This document shows positions 44,658 through 53,472 of a stretch of DNA of 64,000 bases, in pieces. Both the position numbers and the translations under genes were made by a program. The notes beneath the pieces were generated by a model. The model did not search any database. It was not told the origin of the DNA and saw only the letters and a list, made by a program, of their open reading frames with translations. The stretch is from Methylobacterium sp. FF17 (lineage in GTDB: Bacteria; Pseudomonadota; Alphaproteobacteria; Rhizobiales; Beijerinckiaceae). The stretch covers positions 2,232,001-2,296,000 of the forward strand of contig NZ_CP107532.1 in NCBI RefSeq assembly GCF_025813715.1, given 5' to 3'. Position 1 is the stretch's first letter; each line of letters opens with the position of its first letter.

Positions 44658-45667
44658 TGGCGGGGGCGACGCTGCGCATCCACGCCGCCGGTGCGGGCAG
44701 CACGCTCCAGGATGCCGGGCGCCACGGCTACCTGCGCTACGGCATCACGCCGGCGGGCCCGATGGACCCGCACGCCTTCGCCGCCGCCAACCGGGCCCTG
44801 GACAATCCGGACGGTGCGACCGCGATCGAGGTCTCACTGGGAGGCCTCTCGCTGAGCGTGGCGGAGGCCGCCGTCGATGTCAGCCTGGTCGGCGGCGGCT
44901 TTCGCATCGATTGCGACGGCCGGCCGCTGCCCGCTGCGACGGCCCTGACCCTGAGACCCGAGGCGCGCCTGACGATCCGGGCCGGCTCCGCCGGCGCCTG
45001 GTGCTACCTCGCGGTCGCGGGCCACATCGACGTGGCGCCAGTCCTCGGTTCGACCGCGACCCATACCCGCTCCGGGCTCGGCGGCCTCGACGGGCGCGCC
45101 CTCCGAGCCGGGGACACCCTGCCGATCGCACGGCCCCGCGCCACGATCGGTGAACCCTTGGCCCTGTCCATGCCCTGTCTCGACCGCGCGTCGGATCCGA
45201 TCCGCGTCGTCCTCGGCCCGCAGGACGATGCCTTCGATGTGGCGGCCCTCGCCGCCTTCCTCGCGCAGTCCTGGCGCATCGGGGCCCGGGGCGACCGCAT
45301 GGCCTGCTTCCTGGACGGGGAGCCGATCCGTGCGCGCAGCCACGACATCGTCTCCGACGGCATCGCCATGGGTGCGATCCAGGTGCCGGGCACGGGCCTG
45401 CCCCTCGTCCTGATGGCCGACCGGCAGCCGACCGGGGGATACCCGAAGATCGCCACCGTGATCGGCGCCGATCTCGGCCGCCTCGCTCAAGCTCGGGCCG
45501 GGGACAGCGTGCGCTTCGCCGCCGTCTCCGTCACGGAGGCCGTCGCCGCGCGGCGCAACGCCCACGCGGCGCTGATCGGACCCATCGCGCGCCAGCCCCT
45601 GGTACGGACCGACTTCACCTCGGAGTTCCTGCTGTCGCGAAACCTCGTCGGGGGGGTCGTAGGGTAG
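44657..45667 (+). CDS. pxpC: 5-oxoprolinase subunit PxpC (KipA-type)
   Basis: The 336-residue biotin-independent carboxylase-like subunit (Ahs2 domain). Family blocks are DAGRHGYLRYGITPAGPMD, then CYLAVAGHIDVAPVLGS, and RQPTGGYPKIATVIGADL. With PxpAB it hydrolyses 5-oxoproline using ATP in the cytoplasm. No transporter or regulator is attached to this operon. Between this gene and the next minus-strand gene lie 132 bases without features. Confidence 0.94.
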   Translation: MAGATLRIHAAGAGSTLQDAGRHGYLRYGITPAGPMDPHAFAAANRALDNPDGATAIEVSLGGLSLSVAEAAVDVSLVGGGFRIDCDGRPLPAATALTLRPEARLTIRAGSAGAWCYLAVAGHIDVAPVLGSTATHTRSGLGGLDGRALRAGDTLPIARPRATIGEPLALSMPCLDRASDPIRVVLGPQDDAFDVAALAAFLAQSWRIGARGDRMACFLDGEPIRARSHDIVSDGIAMGAIQVPGTGLPLVLMADRQPTGGYPKIATVIGADLGRLAQARAGDSVRFAAVSVTEAVAARRNAHAALIGPIARQPLVRTDFTSEFLLSRNLVGGVVG

Positions 45668-45799
45668 GCCTGCCACCGCGATCGTGCCCGTCCCGTGAAG
45701 GGTGCGCCAATCGGGTGGCCGGAGCGCCAACGCTTCGTGATCCGCCGTGAGCGCGTCTCCCGGGCCAGAATCACGGCGACGCGCGCCGTCGCTCCCGCG

Positions 45800-46168
45800 T
45801 CAGGTGTTGGAGGCGGGAATCGCCAGGGGCGGGGTCTGCTGATGCTGGATCACGCGCCAGACCTCGTGCGAGAGGCGCCGGTAGGTCGAGGTGCAGTTCG
45901 CTTCGTAGGATTCGTCCTCGCGCGCGGCCTTCGCATGGTAGGCGATCACGATCAGACCCTCCTGAGGGCGCGAGATCTGCTCCTGCGAGATCTCGACGCT
46001 CGACCAGCGCGGCGTGCCGGCAACGGCTTCGATCGCCTGCGTACCGCTCAGGACGAACGGCGGAAGCGGCAGGACCATCAGGCATTCCTCGTCCACCAAC
46101 TCGCGGTAGTGGTCGGCATCGCCGGTCCATAGGCTCTTCTCGAACGACCAAACGCGCTCATCGTCCAT
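45800..46168 (-). CDS. SnoaL/DUF4440-like NTF2-fold protein (122 aa)
   Basis: Starts at ATG 46168 (MDDERVWSFEKSLWTG) with GGGAGA ahead. The pattern WTGDADHYRELVDEECLMV followed by strands ending in TSTYRRL is that of small NTF2-like proteins of the DUF4440 or SnoaL type, which bind or convert small hydrophobic molecules, or have no enzyme activity. Cytoplasmic. It lies convergent to pxpC and upstream of a secreted-protein gene that is 190 bases away on the same strand. Confidence 0.65.
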   Translation of the reverse strand: MDDERVWSFEKSLWTGDADHYRELVDEECLMVLPLPPFVLSGTQAIEAVAGTPRWSSVEISQEQISRPQEGLIVIAYHAKAAREDESYEANCTSTYRRLSHEVWRVIQHQQTPPLAIPASNT

Positions 46169-46357
46169 CGGTGTCTCCCGGGTTGCATCAGGCTCGATGG
46201 ATGACGCTTTCCGGAGCGGCTTCGTTCCGCCCCCCGTCGCGCCCGCCAAGTCCGGGGACCAGCGACGCCGACGCCCTCGGTCACGTCCGGGCGCGGCGGT
46301 TGCCGCCGTGCCCGTCGCGGAGGCCCGCCGCGGTCGCGACCGGGCGGGCAGGGGCGG

Positions 46358-46723
46358 CTACTTCTTCGGGGTGAGCACCTCGTAGCCCATCCGCTTCTCG
46401 CCGTTGAAGGCCCAGACGCTCTTGTAGCCGCCCGCGTCGTCCTCCACGATCAAGGCGGTTCCGCTGGAGCCATCGCTGGTGAAGCTCGCGGCCATGATGC
46501 GGGCATCGCCGACGGCGTACCCGGTGTACTTGTCGCCTCCGATGTTCCAGCTCAGCTTGAACGTGTCCTTGCTGGTCTGAACGATCGACAGGGAGCCGGT
46601 ATAGTTCGTGCCCGGCTCACCGTTGCTGCCCTGCACGTTGTAAGTCCCCGCGCCTCCCGCGAGAACGGCCGTGTTCAGGCATAGGCCCAGTCCGAAAAGC
46701 CCAGCTGCGAACGCTTTCACCAT
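46358..46723 (-). CDS. Secreted small beta-strand protein (fibronectin-binding-like)
   Basis: Start MVKAFAAGLFGLGL at 46723 has a GGGGGG run seven bases ahead; an ATG at 46729 is too close to it. After a signal peptide ending near AVLAGG, the 100-residue chain is built of short strands: GTYNVQGSNGEPGTNYTG, later FKLSWNIGGDKYTGYAV and WAFNGEKRMGYEVL. This resembles small periplasmic proteins that are often labelled fibronectin-binding in related genomes, a label without proof of function. It would form a compact beta-barrel. Confidence 0.65.
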   Translation of the reverse strand: MVKAFAAGLFGLGLCLNTAVLAGGAGTYNVQGSNGEPGTNYTGSLSIVQTSKDTFKLSWNIGGDKYTGYAVGDARIMAASFTSDGSSGTALIVEDDAGGYKSVWAFNGEKRMGYEVLTPKK

Positions 46724-47099
46724 CGTCATCCCCCCAAAACTGATTGATTCAACGCATCCGAAAGATCGGATACGGCGTCGTACAGCAATCCTGCTAACGA
46801 ACGTTTGCGCTGTGCAGAACTGGCGCGCGGCGGCCGCAGGATCGGCGATCTGGGCGTCCGGGGGGCTACGGACCATCGAGCCCGCGATCCCACGCCCAAA
46901 AGAACGGGGAAAGCGTCGCGGAGCGGGCGATCGATGCCGAGGGTGCATCGATCCATTCACGAATTGAGTTGGACCCCGCTCGGAGGCGACCCGTAGGTTC
47001 GATCCTGCAATGGGCCACCACGGTTTCGCTCAGGAACCAGAGAATGGCCCATGTTCGCCACGGTCAGAGCCGGGCGGTACGCCATCAGGGAGAGACGCC
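46724..47099. other. Divergent intergenic region upstream of the glucarate genes
   Basis: About 370 bases between the minus-strand secreted protein and the plus-strand MFS gene. Promoters for both should be here. I saw no hairpin or EcfG motif. AGGGAGAGACG at 47088-47098 is the ribosome site of the MFS gene. Confidence 0.35.
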
Positions 47100-48422
47100 A
47101 TGAGCGCCGGTCTGGTCATGACCGCGGCGAAGCGGAGTCGTGTTCGGCTCCTCATCGTCACGATGCTGTTTTTTGCCACCACCATCAACTATGCCGACCG
47201 CGCGACGCTCTCCATCGCCGGTCCGTCGCTCGCCAAGGATCTCGGTCTCGACGCCGTCTCCATGGGCTACGTGTTCTCGGCCTTCGCCTGGTCCTACGTC
47301 CTGGCGCAGCTGCCGGGCGGATGGCTGCTCGATCGCTACGGGGCGAAATGGGTCTACGCCGCCGCGATCTTCCTGTGGTCGGCCTTCACGCTGCTGCAGG
47401 GGGCGGTCGGCTTCTTCACCGGGTTCACGGCGGTCGCCGTCCTCTTCAGCCTCCGGCTCCTGGTGGGGCTCTCCGAAGCCCCGGTCTTCCCGGCCAATGC
47501 GCGCATCACCGCCGCCTGGTTCCCGACCTCCGAGCGCGGCACCGCCTCGGCCTTCTTCAACTCCTCGCAATACTTCGCCACGGTGCTGTTCACCCCGATC
47601 ATGGGCTACGTCGTGCACCATTACGGCTGGCACCACGTCTTCACCCTGATGGGCGTGCTCGGCATCGCCTTCGCGCTCCTCTGGACGCAGGTGATGTACG
47701 GACCCAAGGAGCACCCGGCGATCAACAAGGCCGAGCGGGACTACATCGAGGAAGGCGGCGCCCTCCTCGACATGGACGGGCGGGGCGCGGCGGCGCCGGT
47801 GAATGCCGGCCGCACGATCCGCCAGCTTCTGTCGAACCGCATGCTGCTCGGCATCTATATCGGGCAGTACTGCATCACGACGCTGACCTACTTCTTCCTG
47901 ACCTGGTTTCCGGTCTACCTCGTCAAGGAGCGGGGCCTGTCGATCCTGCAGGCCGGCTTCGCGGCGGTGCTGCCGGCGCTCTGCGGTTTCATCGGCGGCA
48001 TCCTCGGCGGCTGGATCTCGGACATGCTGCTCAAGCGCGGCTACTCGCTGACGGCCTCGCGAAAGATCCCGATCGTGGGCGGCATGCTGCTCTCGATGAG
48101 CATCATCGGCTGCAACTACGTCCAGGCCGATGCCCTCGTGGTCGGGCTGATGGCGCTGGCCTTCTTCGGCAAGGGCATCGGGGCGCTGGGCTGGGCCGTC
48201 GTTTCCGACACCTCGCCCCGCGCCACCGGCGGGCTGAACGGCGGCCTGTTCAACACCTTCGGCAACACCGCCGGCATCACCACCCCGATCGTGATCGGCT
48301 ACATCGTCCAGCAGACCGGCTCCTTCAACGGCGCCCTCGTCTTCGTCGGCCTCAACGCGCTGGTGGCGGTGTTCTGCTATCTCGTCATCGTCGGTGAGAT
48401 CAAACGGGTGGAGCTGCACTGA
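47100..48422 (+). CDS. gudP: MFS sugar-acid:cation symporter (glucarate/galactarate type)
   Basis: A 440-residue, twelve-helix transporter of the anion:cation symporter branch of the MFS. The family phrases FFATTINYADRATLSIAG, QLPGGWLLDRYGAKW and SEAPVFPANARI are present. ATG 47100 follows a clear AGGGAGAG ribosome site. The downstream genes encode glucarate dehydratase, aldolase and reductase, so D-glucarate or galactarate is the likely substrate. The LysR gene between transporter and dehydratase lies in the same direction. Confidence 0.9.
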   Translation: MSAGLVMTAAKRSRVRLLIVTMLFFATTINYADRATLSIAGPSLAKDLGLDAVSMGYVFSAFAWSYVLAQLPGGWLLDRYGAKWVYAAAIFLWSAFTLLQGAVGFFTGFTAVAVLFSLRLLVGLSEAPVFPANARITAAWFPTSERGTASAFFNSSQYFATVLFTPIMGYVVHHYGWHHVFTLMGVLGIAFALLWTQVMYGPKEHPAINKAERDYIEEGGALLDMDGRGAAAPVNAGRTIRQLLSNRMLLGIYIGQYCITTLTYFFLTWFPVYLVKERGLSILQAGFAAVLPALCGFIGGILGGWISDMLLKRGYSLTASRKIPIVGGMLLSMSIIGCNYVQADALVVGLMALAFFGKGIGALGWAVVSDTSPRATGGLNGGLFNTFGNTAGITTPIVIGYIVQQTGSFNGALVFVGLNALVAVFCYLVIVGEIKRVELH

Positions 48423-48489
48423 TCGCGGCGCACGCCCGCTGGACCGTGGCCGTGGGCATCCGCCCGCGGCCATCGCTGTGCGAGGCGTG

Positions 48490-49374
48490 ATGCTCGATTT
48501 CGGTCAACTCCGCTGCTTTGCCGCCGTCGCGGAGGAACTGCATTTCGGGCGTGCCGCCGCCCGGCTGAACATGACGCAGCCGCCGCTCTCGCGGCAGATC
48601 CAGGTGCTGGAACGCGTCCTCGACGTCCAGCTCCTCGACCGGACCAGCCGCTCGGTCCGCCTCACCGCCGCCGGGCGCAGTTTCCTGCCCGAGGCCCTGC
48701 GAATCCTGCGGCTGGCGGAGACCGCCACCCATGTCACCCGTCAGGTCGCGGCCGGGCGTGCGGGGGTACTGAAGCTCGGCTTCACGGCCGCCTCCGCCTA
48801 TGACTTCCTGCCCCGCCTCGTCATCGCCTGCCGGACCGCGATGCCGGACGTGACCCTGTCCCTGCGCGAGATGGTGACGCGGGACCAGGTGGAGGCGATC
48901 CTTTCGGGCCAGATCGATGCCGGGTTCATCCGGCTCCCGGTGAACTACCCCGAACTGCAGACCGAGCGGGCCCTGGCCGAGCCCCTGGTGGTCGCGCTGC
49001 CCGAGGCGCATCCCCTGGTCGCGCGCAGTGTCCTGCGTCTCGCGGACCTGAACGACGAAGCGGTCATCGGCTACGCCCCGCACGAGGCGAGCTACTTCCA
49101 CGACCTGATGATCGGGTTGTTCTCCGGCGCCGGAGCCCGGCCCCGCATCGTCCAGCAACTCACGCAGATCCACTCGATCCTGGCGCTGGTGCGGGCCGGC
49201 ATCGGCCTCGCGCTGGTTCCGGCGGCGGCCGAGAGCCTGCGCTTCGTGGGGGTCGCGTTCCGCCCCCTCGACCTGGCGCAACCGCGTCCGGCGGAACTGC
49301 ACCTGGCCTGGCGGCGCGGGAGCGACGTGCCGCTCCTGGCCAGCCTGCGCGGGCTTCTGCGGGAAATGCCCTGA
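48490..49374 (+). CDS. LysR-family regulator of the glucarate cluster
   Basis: The 294-residue LysR protein starts at ATG 48490 ([20 protein letters not shown]); GTG at 48487 is an alternative. The HTH ([20 protein letters not shown]) and the effector domain are complete. It is embedded between the transporter and dehydratase genes in the same orientation, 67 and 136 bases apart, and so probably senses glucarate or a product and controls these genes. E. coli uses the unrelated CdaR for this task. Confidence 0.88.
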   Translation: MLDFGQLRCFAAVAEELHFGRAAARLNMTQPPLSRQIQVLERVLDVQLLDRTSRSVRLTAAGRSFLPEALRILRLAETATHVTRQVAAGRAGVLKLGFTAASAYDFLPRLVIACRTAMPDVTLSLREMVTRDQVEAILSGQIDAGFIRLPVNYPELQTERALAEPLVVALPEAHPLVARSVLRLADLNDEAVIGYAPHEASYFHDLMIGLFSGAGARPRIVQQLTQIHSILALVRAGIGLALVPAAAESLRFVGVAFRPLDLAQPRPAELHLAWRRGSDVPLLASLRGLLREMP

Positions 49375-49510
49375 CGTCCGCAGCGATCGATGCGCGGCGC
49401 GCATCGATCAATCCAGCCTTTGGCTTGGACCGGCATCGGCGTGGTTTCTAGAAAGGGGGCAAGCAAGACGGCGCGCCAGACGCCGCTGCCCTCGATCCGG
49501 GAGAACGCCC

Positions 49511-50869
49511 ATGGCCTTCGATACCACCACCCCGCCGCGCGGTGCGTCGCGGACCCCCACCGTCACGGCCCTGAAGGTCGTCCCCGTCGCGGGGCGCGAC
49601 AGCATGCTGCTCAACCTCAGCGGCGCCCACGGCCCCTTCTTCACCCGCAACCTCGTGATCCTCACCGATTCCACCGGCGCCACCGGCCTCGGTGAAGTCC
49701 CCGGCGGCGAGCGCATCCGCGCCACCCTGGAGGAGGCCGGCGACCTCGTCATCGGCCGTCCCATCGGGGACTGGCAGGCAGTGCTCAACGCCATGCGCAC
49801 GCGCTTCGCCGACCGCGATGCCGGGGGGCGGGGCCTCCAGACCTTCGACCTGCGGGTGACCATCCATGCCGTCACGGCGATGGAATCCGCCTTCCTCGAC
49901 CTGCTCGGCCAGTTCCTCGACGTGCCGGTGGCGGCCCTCCTCGGCGAGGGCCAGCAACGCGACGCCGTCGAGATGCTCGGCTACCTGTTCTATGTGGGCG
50001 ACCGCCGCCGCACCGATCTGCCCTACCGCGCACCGGAGGCCCGCGACGGCTGGTTCCGCCTGCGCGACGAGGAAGCCCTGACGCCCGACGCGGTCGCCCG
50101 CCTGGCGGAAGCGGCCTACGAGACCTACGGCTTCAACGACTTCAAGCTGAAGGGCGGCGTCCTCGCCGGCGAGGACGAGATCGCGGCGGTCACCGCGATC
50201 CACGCGCGCTTCCCCGATGCCCGCGTCACCCTCGACCCGAACGGGGCGTGGTCGTTGCAGGAGGCGATCCGCCTCTGCAAGGGCCGGGGCGACGTGCTGG
50301 CCTATGCGGAGGATCCGTGCGGGGCCGAAGACGGCTTCTCCGGCCGCGAGATCATGGCCGAGTTCCGCCGCGCCACCGGCCTGCCCACCGCCACCAACAT
50401 GATCGCCACCGATTGGCGCCAGATGAACCACGCGATCCAGCTCGGTTCGGTCGATATCCCGCTCGCCGATCCGCATTTCTGGACGATGGCCGGCTCGGTG
50501 CGGGTGGCGCAGCTCTGCCGCGATCACGGCCTGACCTGGGGCTCGCATTCCAACAACCACTTCGACGTCTCGCTGGCGATGTTCACCCACGTGGCCGCCG
50601 CCGCGCCGGGCCGCGTCACCGCCATCGACACGCACTGGATCTGGCAGGACGGCCAGCGCCTGACGCGCGAGCCCCTGCGGATCCGGGGCGGACTCGTGGC
50701 GGTGCCCGAGCGTCCCGGCCTCGGCATCGAGCTCGACTGGGCCGAAGTCGAGGCGGCCCACGCCCTCTACCGAAGCCACGGCCTCGGTGCCCGCGACGAC
50801 GCCTCCGCCATGCAGTTCCTGATCCCGGACTGGACCTTCGACAACAAGCGCCCGTGCCTGGTGCGCTGA
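49511..50869 (+). CDS. gudD: Glucarate dehydratase
   Basis: Enolase-superfamily enzyme, 452 residues, that dehydrates D-glucarate (and L-idarate) to 5-keto-4-deoxyglucarate. The catalytic Lys pair is in NDFKLKGG, metal ligands in [16 protein letters not shown] and ATNMIATD, and the His in [10 protein letters not shown]. This matches the known GudD active site. The N-terminal capping domain is complete ([14 protein letters not shown]). GAGAACGCC precedes the ATG. The aldolase gene follows 25 bases later. Confidence 0.94.
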   Translation: MAFDTTTPPRGASRTPTVTALKVVPVAGRDSMLLNLSGAHGPFFTRNLVILTDSTGATGLGEVPGGERIRATLEEAGDLVIGRPIGDWQAVLNAMRTRFADRDAGGRGLQTFDLRVTIHAVTAMESAFLDLLGQFLDVPVAALLGEGQQRDAVEMLGYLFYVGDRRRTDLPYRAPEARDGWFRLRDEEALTPDAVARLAEAAYETYGFNDFKLKGGVLAGEDEIAAVTAIHARFPDARVTLDPNGAWSLQEAIRLCKGRGDVLAYAEDPCGAEDGFSGREIMAEFRRATGLPTATNMIATDWRQMNHAIQLGSVDIPLADPHFWTMAGSVRVAQLCRDHGLTWGSHSNNHFDVSLAMFTHVAAAAPGRVTAIDTHWIWQDGQRLTREPLRIRGGLVAVPERPGLGIELDWAEVEAAHALYRSHGLGARDDASAMQFLIPDWTFDNKRPCLVR

Positions 50870-50894
50870 ACCCGACAGCCTCGGAGACGCGACG

Positions 50895-51659
50895 ATGACC
50901 GACATCCTCACCAACCGCTTCAAGGCGGCCCTGAACGCCGGCCAGCAGCAGATCGGCCTGTGGTGCAGCCTCGCCAGCCCGATCTCCACCGAGGTCGTGG
51001 CCGGCTCCGGCTTCGACTGGCTGCTCCTCGACATGGAGCACTCCGCCAACGACCTGCGCGACGTCTACGCCCAGGTCCAGTCCATGATGGAAGGCAGCGC
51101 CAACGCGATGGTGCGGATGCCGAGCGACGAGCCGATCGCCATCAAGCGCATCCTCGACACCGGCGTGCAGTCGCTGATGATCCCGAACATCGACGATGCC
51201 GACCAGGCCAGCCGCGCGGTTGCGGCGACCCGCTACGCCCCGCGCGGGGTGCGCGGCTTCTCGCAGGCGCCCCGCGCCGCCCGCTTCGGCCGCATCCCGA
51301 ACTATCACGCCCGCTGCGAGGCGGAGATCTTCGTGGCGGTCCAGATCGAATCGCGCCGCGCCCTGGACAACCTGGAGGAGATCGCCGGCGTCGAGGGCGT
51401 CGACGGCGTCTTCATCGGACCCGGCGACCTCTCCACCAGCCTCGGCTTCCTCGGCCAGCAGAACCACCCGGACGTGGTCAAGGTCGTCGAGGAGACGATT
51501 GCCCGCATCCGCCGCACCGGCAAGCACGCGGGCATCCTCACGGCCAACGAGGAACTCGCCCATCGCTACATCGAGGCGGGCACCCGCTTCACGGCGGTCG
51601 GCTCCGACATGGGCCTCCTCGCGCGCACCTCCGAGGCGCTCGCCGCCCGCTTCCGCTGA
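50895..51659 (+). CDS. garL: 2-dehydro-3-deoxyglucarate aldolase
   Basis: A 254-residue HpcH/HpaI class II aldolase that splits keto-deoxyglucarate into pyruvate and tartronate semialdehyde with a divalent metal. Key blocks are GLWCSLASPISTEVVAGSG, LLLDMEHSANDL with the catalytic His, VRMPSDEPIAIKRILDTG, and GVDGVFIGPGDLSTSLG. GGAGAC lies ahead of the ATG. It is the middle gene of the gudD-garL-garR trio. Confidence 0.93.
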   Translation: MTDILTNRFKAALNAGQQQIGLWCSLASPISTEVVAGSGFDWLLLDMEHSANDLRDVYAQVQSMMEGSANAMVRMPSDEPIAIKRILDTGVQSLMIPNIDDADQASRAVAATRYAPRGVRGFSQAPRAARFGRIPNYHARCEAEIFVAVQIESRRALDNLEEIAGVEGVDGVFIGPGDLSTSLGFLGQQNHPDVVKVVEETIARIRRTGKHAGILTANEELAHRYIEAGTRFTAVGSDMGLLARTSEALAARFR

Positions 51660-51686
51660 CGCCGCGATAAGACCCGGGAGACAGAC

Positions 51687-52571
51687 ATGAACGTTGGATT
51701 CGTCGGCCTCGGCATCATGGGCGCCCCCATGGCCGGACATCTCATCGCGGGCGGACACAGCCTCGCCCTCAAGACCCGCCGGCAGGTGCCGGAGAGTCTC
51801 GTCGCGGCGGGTGGGCGTGCCTGCGCCACCGCCGCCGCGGTGGCGGAGTGCTCGGACGTCATCATCCTGATGCTGCCCGATACGCCGGACGTCGAGGCCG
51901 TGCTGTTCGGCGCCGACGGCGTCGCGGAGGGCGCCCGGCGCGGTGCGGTGGTGGTCGACATGAGCTCGATCTCGCCCATCGCCACCCGCGACTTCGCCGC
52001 CCGCCTGAGCGAGCGCGGCGTGGACTACCTCGATGCGCCGGTCTCCGGCGGCGAGGTCGGTGCCAAGAACGCCGCCCTGTCGATCATGGTCGGGGGGCGC
52101 GCGGATGTCTTCGCCCGGGTGAAGCCGCTCCTCGACCTCATGGGCAAGACCGTGACCCATGTGGGCGAGACCGGTGCCGGTCAGGTCGCCAAGGTCGCCA
52201 ACCAGATCATCGTCGCGCTCACCATCGAGGCGGTGGCGGAAGGGCTGCTCTTAGCCTCGAAGGCCGGAGCCGATCCGGCCAAGGTCCGGCAGGCGATCAC
52301 CGGGGGGCTCGCCACCTCGCGCATCCTCGAGCTTCACGGCGCGCGCATGATCAAGCGCACCTTCGACCCGGGCTTCCGCATCGCCCTGCACCAGAAGGAC
52401 CTCAACCTCGCGCTGGACGGCGCGAAGTCGCTCGGGCTCGCGCTGCCGGGCACGGCGCTGGCGCAGCAGCTCTTCTCGGTCTGCGCCGCCAACGGCGCAG
52501 GCGACGCGGACCATTCGGCCCTCGTGCGCGCCCTGGAGATCATGGGCAACCACGCCGTCGCCGAGGCCTGA
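51687..52571 (+). CDS. garR: Tartronate semialdehyde reductase (2-hydroxy-3-oxopropionate reductase)
   Basis: A beta-hydroxyacid dehydrogenase of 294 residues. GFVGLGIMGAPMAGHL binds NAD(P)H, DAPVSGGEVGAKNAAL is the substrate loop, and the catalytic Lys is in GQVAKVANQIIVAL. It reduces tartronate semialdehyde to D-glycerate, finishing the pathway from glucarate. No glycerate kinase gene is in the window, so glycerate must be used by an enzyme encoded elsewhere; methylotrophs normally have one for the serine cycle. Confidence 0.93.
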   Translation: MNVGFVGLGIMGAPMAGHLIAGGHSLALKTRRQVPESLVAAGGRACATAAAVAECSDVIILMLPDTPDVEAVLFGADGVAEGARRGAVVVDMSSISPIATRDFAARLSERGVDYLDAPVSGGEVGAKNAALSIMVGGRADVFARVKPLLDLMGKTVTHVGETGAGQVAKVANQIIVALTIEAVAEGLLLASKAGADPAKVRQAITGGLATSRILELHGARMIKRTFDPGFRIALHQKDLNLALDGAKSLGLALPGTALAQQLFSVCAANGAGDADHSALVRALEIMGNHAVAEA

Positions 52572-52581
52572 GGCCGGTACC

Positions 52582-52610
52582 GGCTTCCCGCGCCGGTCCG
52601 GCGGGGAGCC
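52582..52610. terminator. Convergent hairpin after garR
   Basis: GGCTTCCCGC (52582-52591) and GCGGGGAGCC (52601-52610) pair over ten positions with one G-T wobble. It sits between the garR stop and the stop of the minus-strand zinc-ribbon gene and could serve both. There is no U-tract. Confidence 0.45.
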
Positions 52611-52619
52611 GTCGTGGGG

Positions 52620-52847
52620 TCAGACGCGGGAGCCGGAGCGAGCGGGGGCGGGCTCGATGTCGTCCCGCGAGGGCTCGTAGGTGCACCAGTTGCAATAGCC
52701 CTTGTCCGCCACCTTGGGCTCATTCTTCTGCGAGCAGCGCGGGCAGATCAGCAGGGACAGTCGTGTTCCCTGCAGCCGGGCGAAGCCACGGCCCCGGAAT
52801 GTGACGCCGTTCGGTTCCGTGGAACGCGGATGGGCGGTCTGGGTCAT
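52620..52847 (-). CDS. Small zinc-ribbon protein (75 aa)
   Basis: ATG 52847 (MTQTAHPRSTEPNG) follows GAGGA at the proper distance. The C-terminal half holds two CXXC knuckles, LICPRCSQKNEP and KGYCNWCTYEP, spaced like a rubredoxin-type or zinc-ribbon fold. No enzyme domain is attached. It may bind nucleic acid or a protein partner. A 57-base tandem repeat lies 71 bases upstream of its start. Confidence 0.7.
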   Translation of the reverse strand: MTQTAHPRSTEPNGVTFRGRGFARLQGTRLSLLICPRCSQKNEPKVADKGYCNWCTYEPSRDDIEPAPARSGSRV

Positions 52848-52917
52848 GCAAGGGTCCTCGTTACGCGGCACGGGGACCAACAGACGAAGCGGCCGGAGGT
52901 TCGGCCACGGGCCGATC

Positions 52918-52974
52918 AATCTTGGCCTTAACGCCAAATCTTGGCCTCGGCGCAAAACCGTGGCCTTGGCGCGA
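52918..52974. repeat. Three tandem 19-bp repeats
   Basis: Units at 52918-52936, 52937-52955 and 52956-52974 follow each other without gaps. The approximate consensus is AATCTTGGCCTTGGCGCAA; the core TGGCCT and the CGC four bases further on are kept in all three. Nineteen bases is close to two helical turns. They lie between the zinc-ribbon gene (minus) and a candidate small RNA (plus), the normal place for operators. Confidence 0.7.
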
Positions 52975-53012
52975 AACAATGGATGAAAGATCTGGCTTGG
53001 GCCGTCTATTGT

Positions 53013-53074
53013 GGACCTCCTGAAGCTTGGAGGCCGTCACCTTGACCGCCCGGCTCCGGCCGTGGCGGTTTTTT
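53013..53074 (+). ncRNA. Candidate small RNA B with terminator
   Basis: CCTCC (53016-53020) can pair with GGAGG (53029-53033) to form a first hairpin. A second hairpin follows: ACCGCC (53045-53050) with GGCGGT (53064-53069), running into six T, an intrinsic terminator on the plus strand. No plus-strand gene ends nearby, so the terminator implies a short independent transcript. A -10-like TATTGT lies at 53007-53012. From AAGCT to the T-tract it resembles candidate RNA A at 58843-58900. The 5' end is a guess. Confidence 0.45.
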
Positions 53075-53092
53075 GGTCGGTCCGGCGGGCAG

Positions 53093-53281
53093 TCACTGGG
53101 CCCGGTCGGTATCCAGTTGCTGAAGGAGTTCGGCCAGACGCGGATCCAGCGGCTCGTCGATGACGGGCTCGTAGAGGGCCTGCAACTGCCGTCCGAGCCG
53201 CAGGCGTGTCGCCTCGTTCAGGATCGGCCCGATGGACTCCTCGGGGAACGCTTGGGGATCGTGCGGGTGATCGCTGGCCAT
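53093..53281 (-). CDS. nepR: NepR-family anti-sigma factor
   Basis: This 62-residue protein has the two-helix NepR core: IGPILNEATRLRLGRQLQ, then ALYEPVIDEPLDPRLAELL. In alphaproteobacteria NepR binds and holds the general-stress sigma factor EcfG until phosphorylated PhyR titrates it away. NepR genes usually neighbour phyR or ecfG; here neither is in the window, so it is an orphan or a paralogue. Candidate EcfG promoters elsewhere in the window fit an active system. The 3' end lies next to the terminator of candidate RNA B, on the opposite strand. Confidence 0.8.
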   Translation of the reverse strand: MASDHPHDPQAFPEESIGPILNEATRLRLGRQLQALYEPVIDEPLDPRLAELLQQLDTDRAQ

Positions 53282-53472
53282 GGGACCTAAGTGGCGGACG
53301 ATCGGCTGTTGGCAATGGGCACCCCCCGGCCGCCTCCGGTCGCGTCCACGGCGTCCTGACCACCGGGCATTCGAAGAATATCACAGGTCAATCGAGCCGA
53401 GGAAAGTCTTCCGGCCGGAAAGATGAAGATCCGCGCGATTAAGGTATTTTCCTGAAGGACGGGCTTGGTCAG

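Noticed and set aside
53027..53290. Plus-strand frame through the terminator of RNA B and antisense to nepR
   Set aside because: The GGAGG and TTG look like a start signal, but the frame reads through a terminator and opposes a clear NepR gene.
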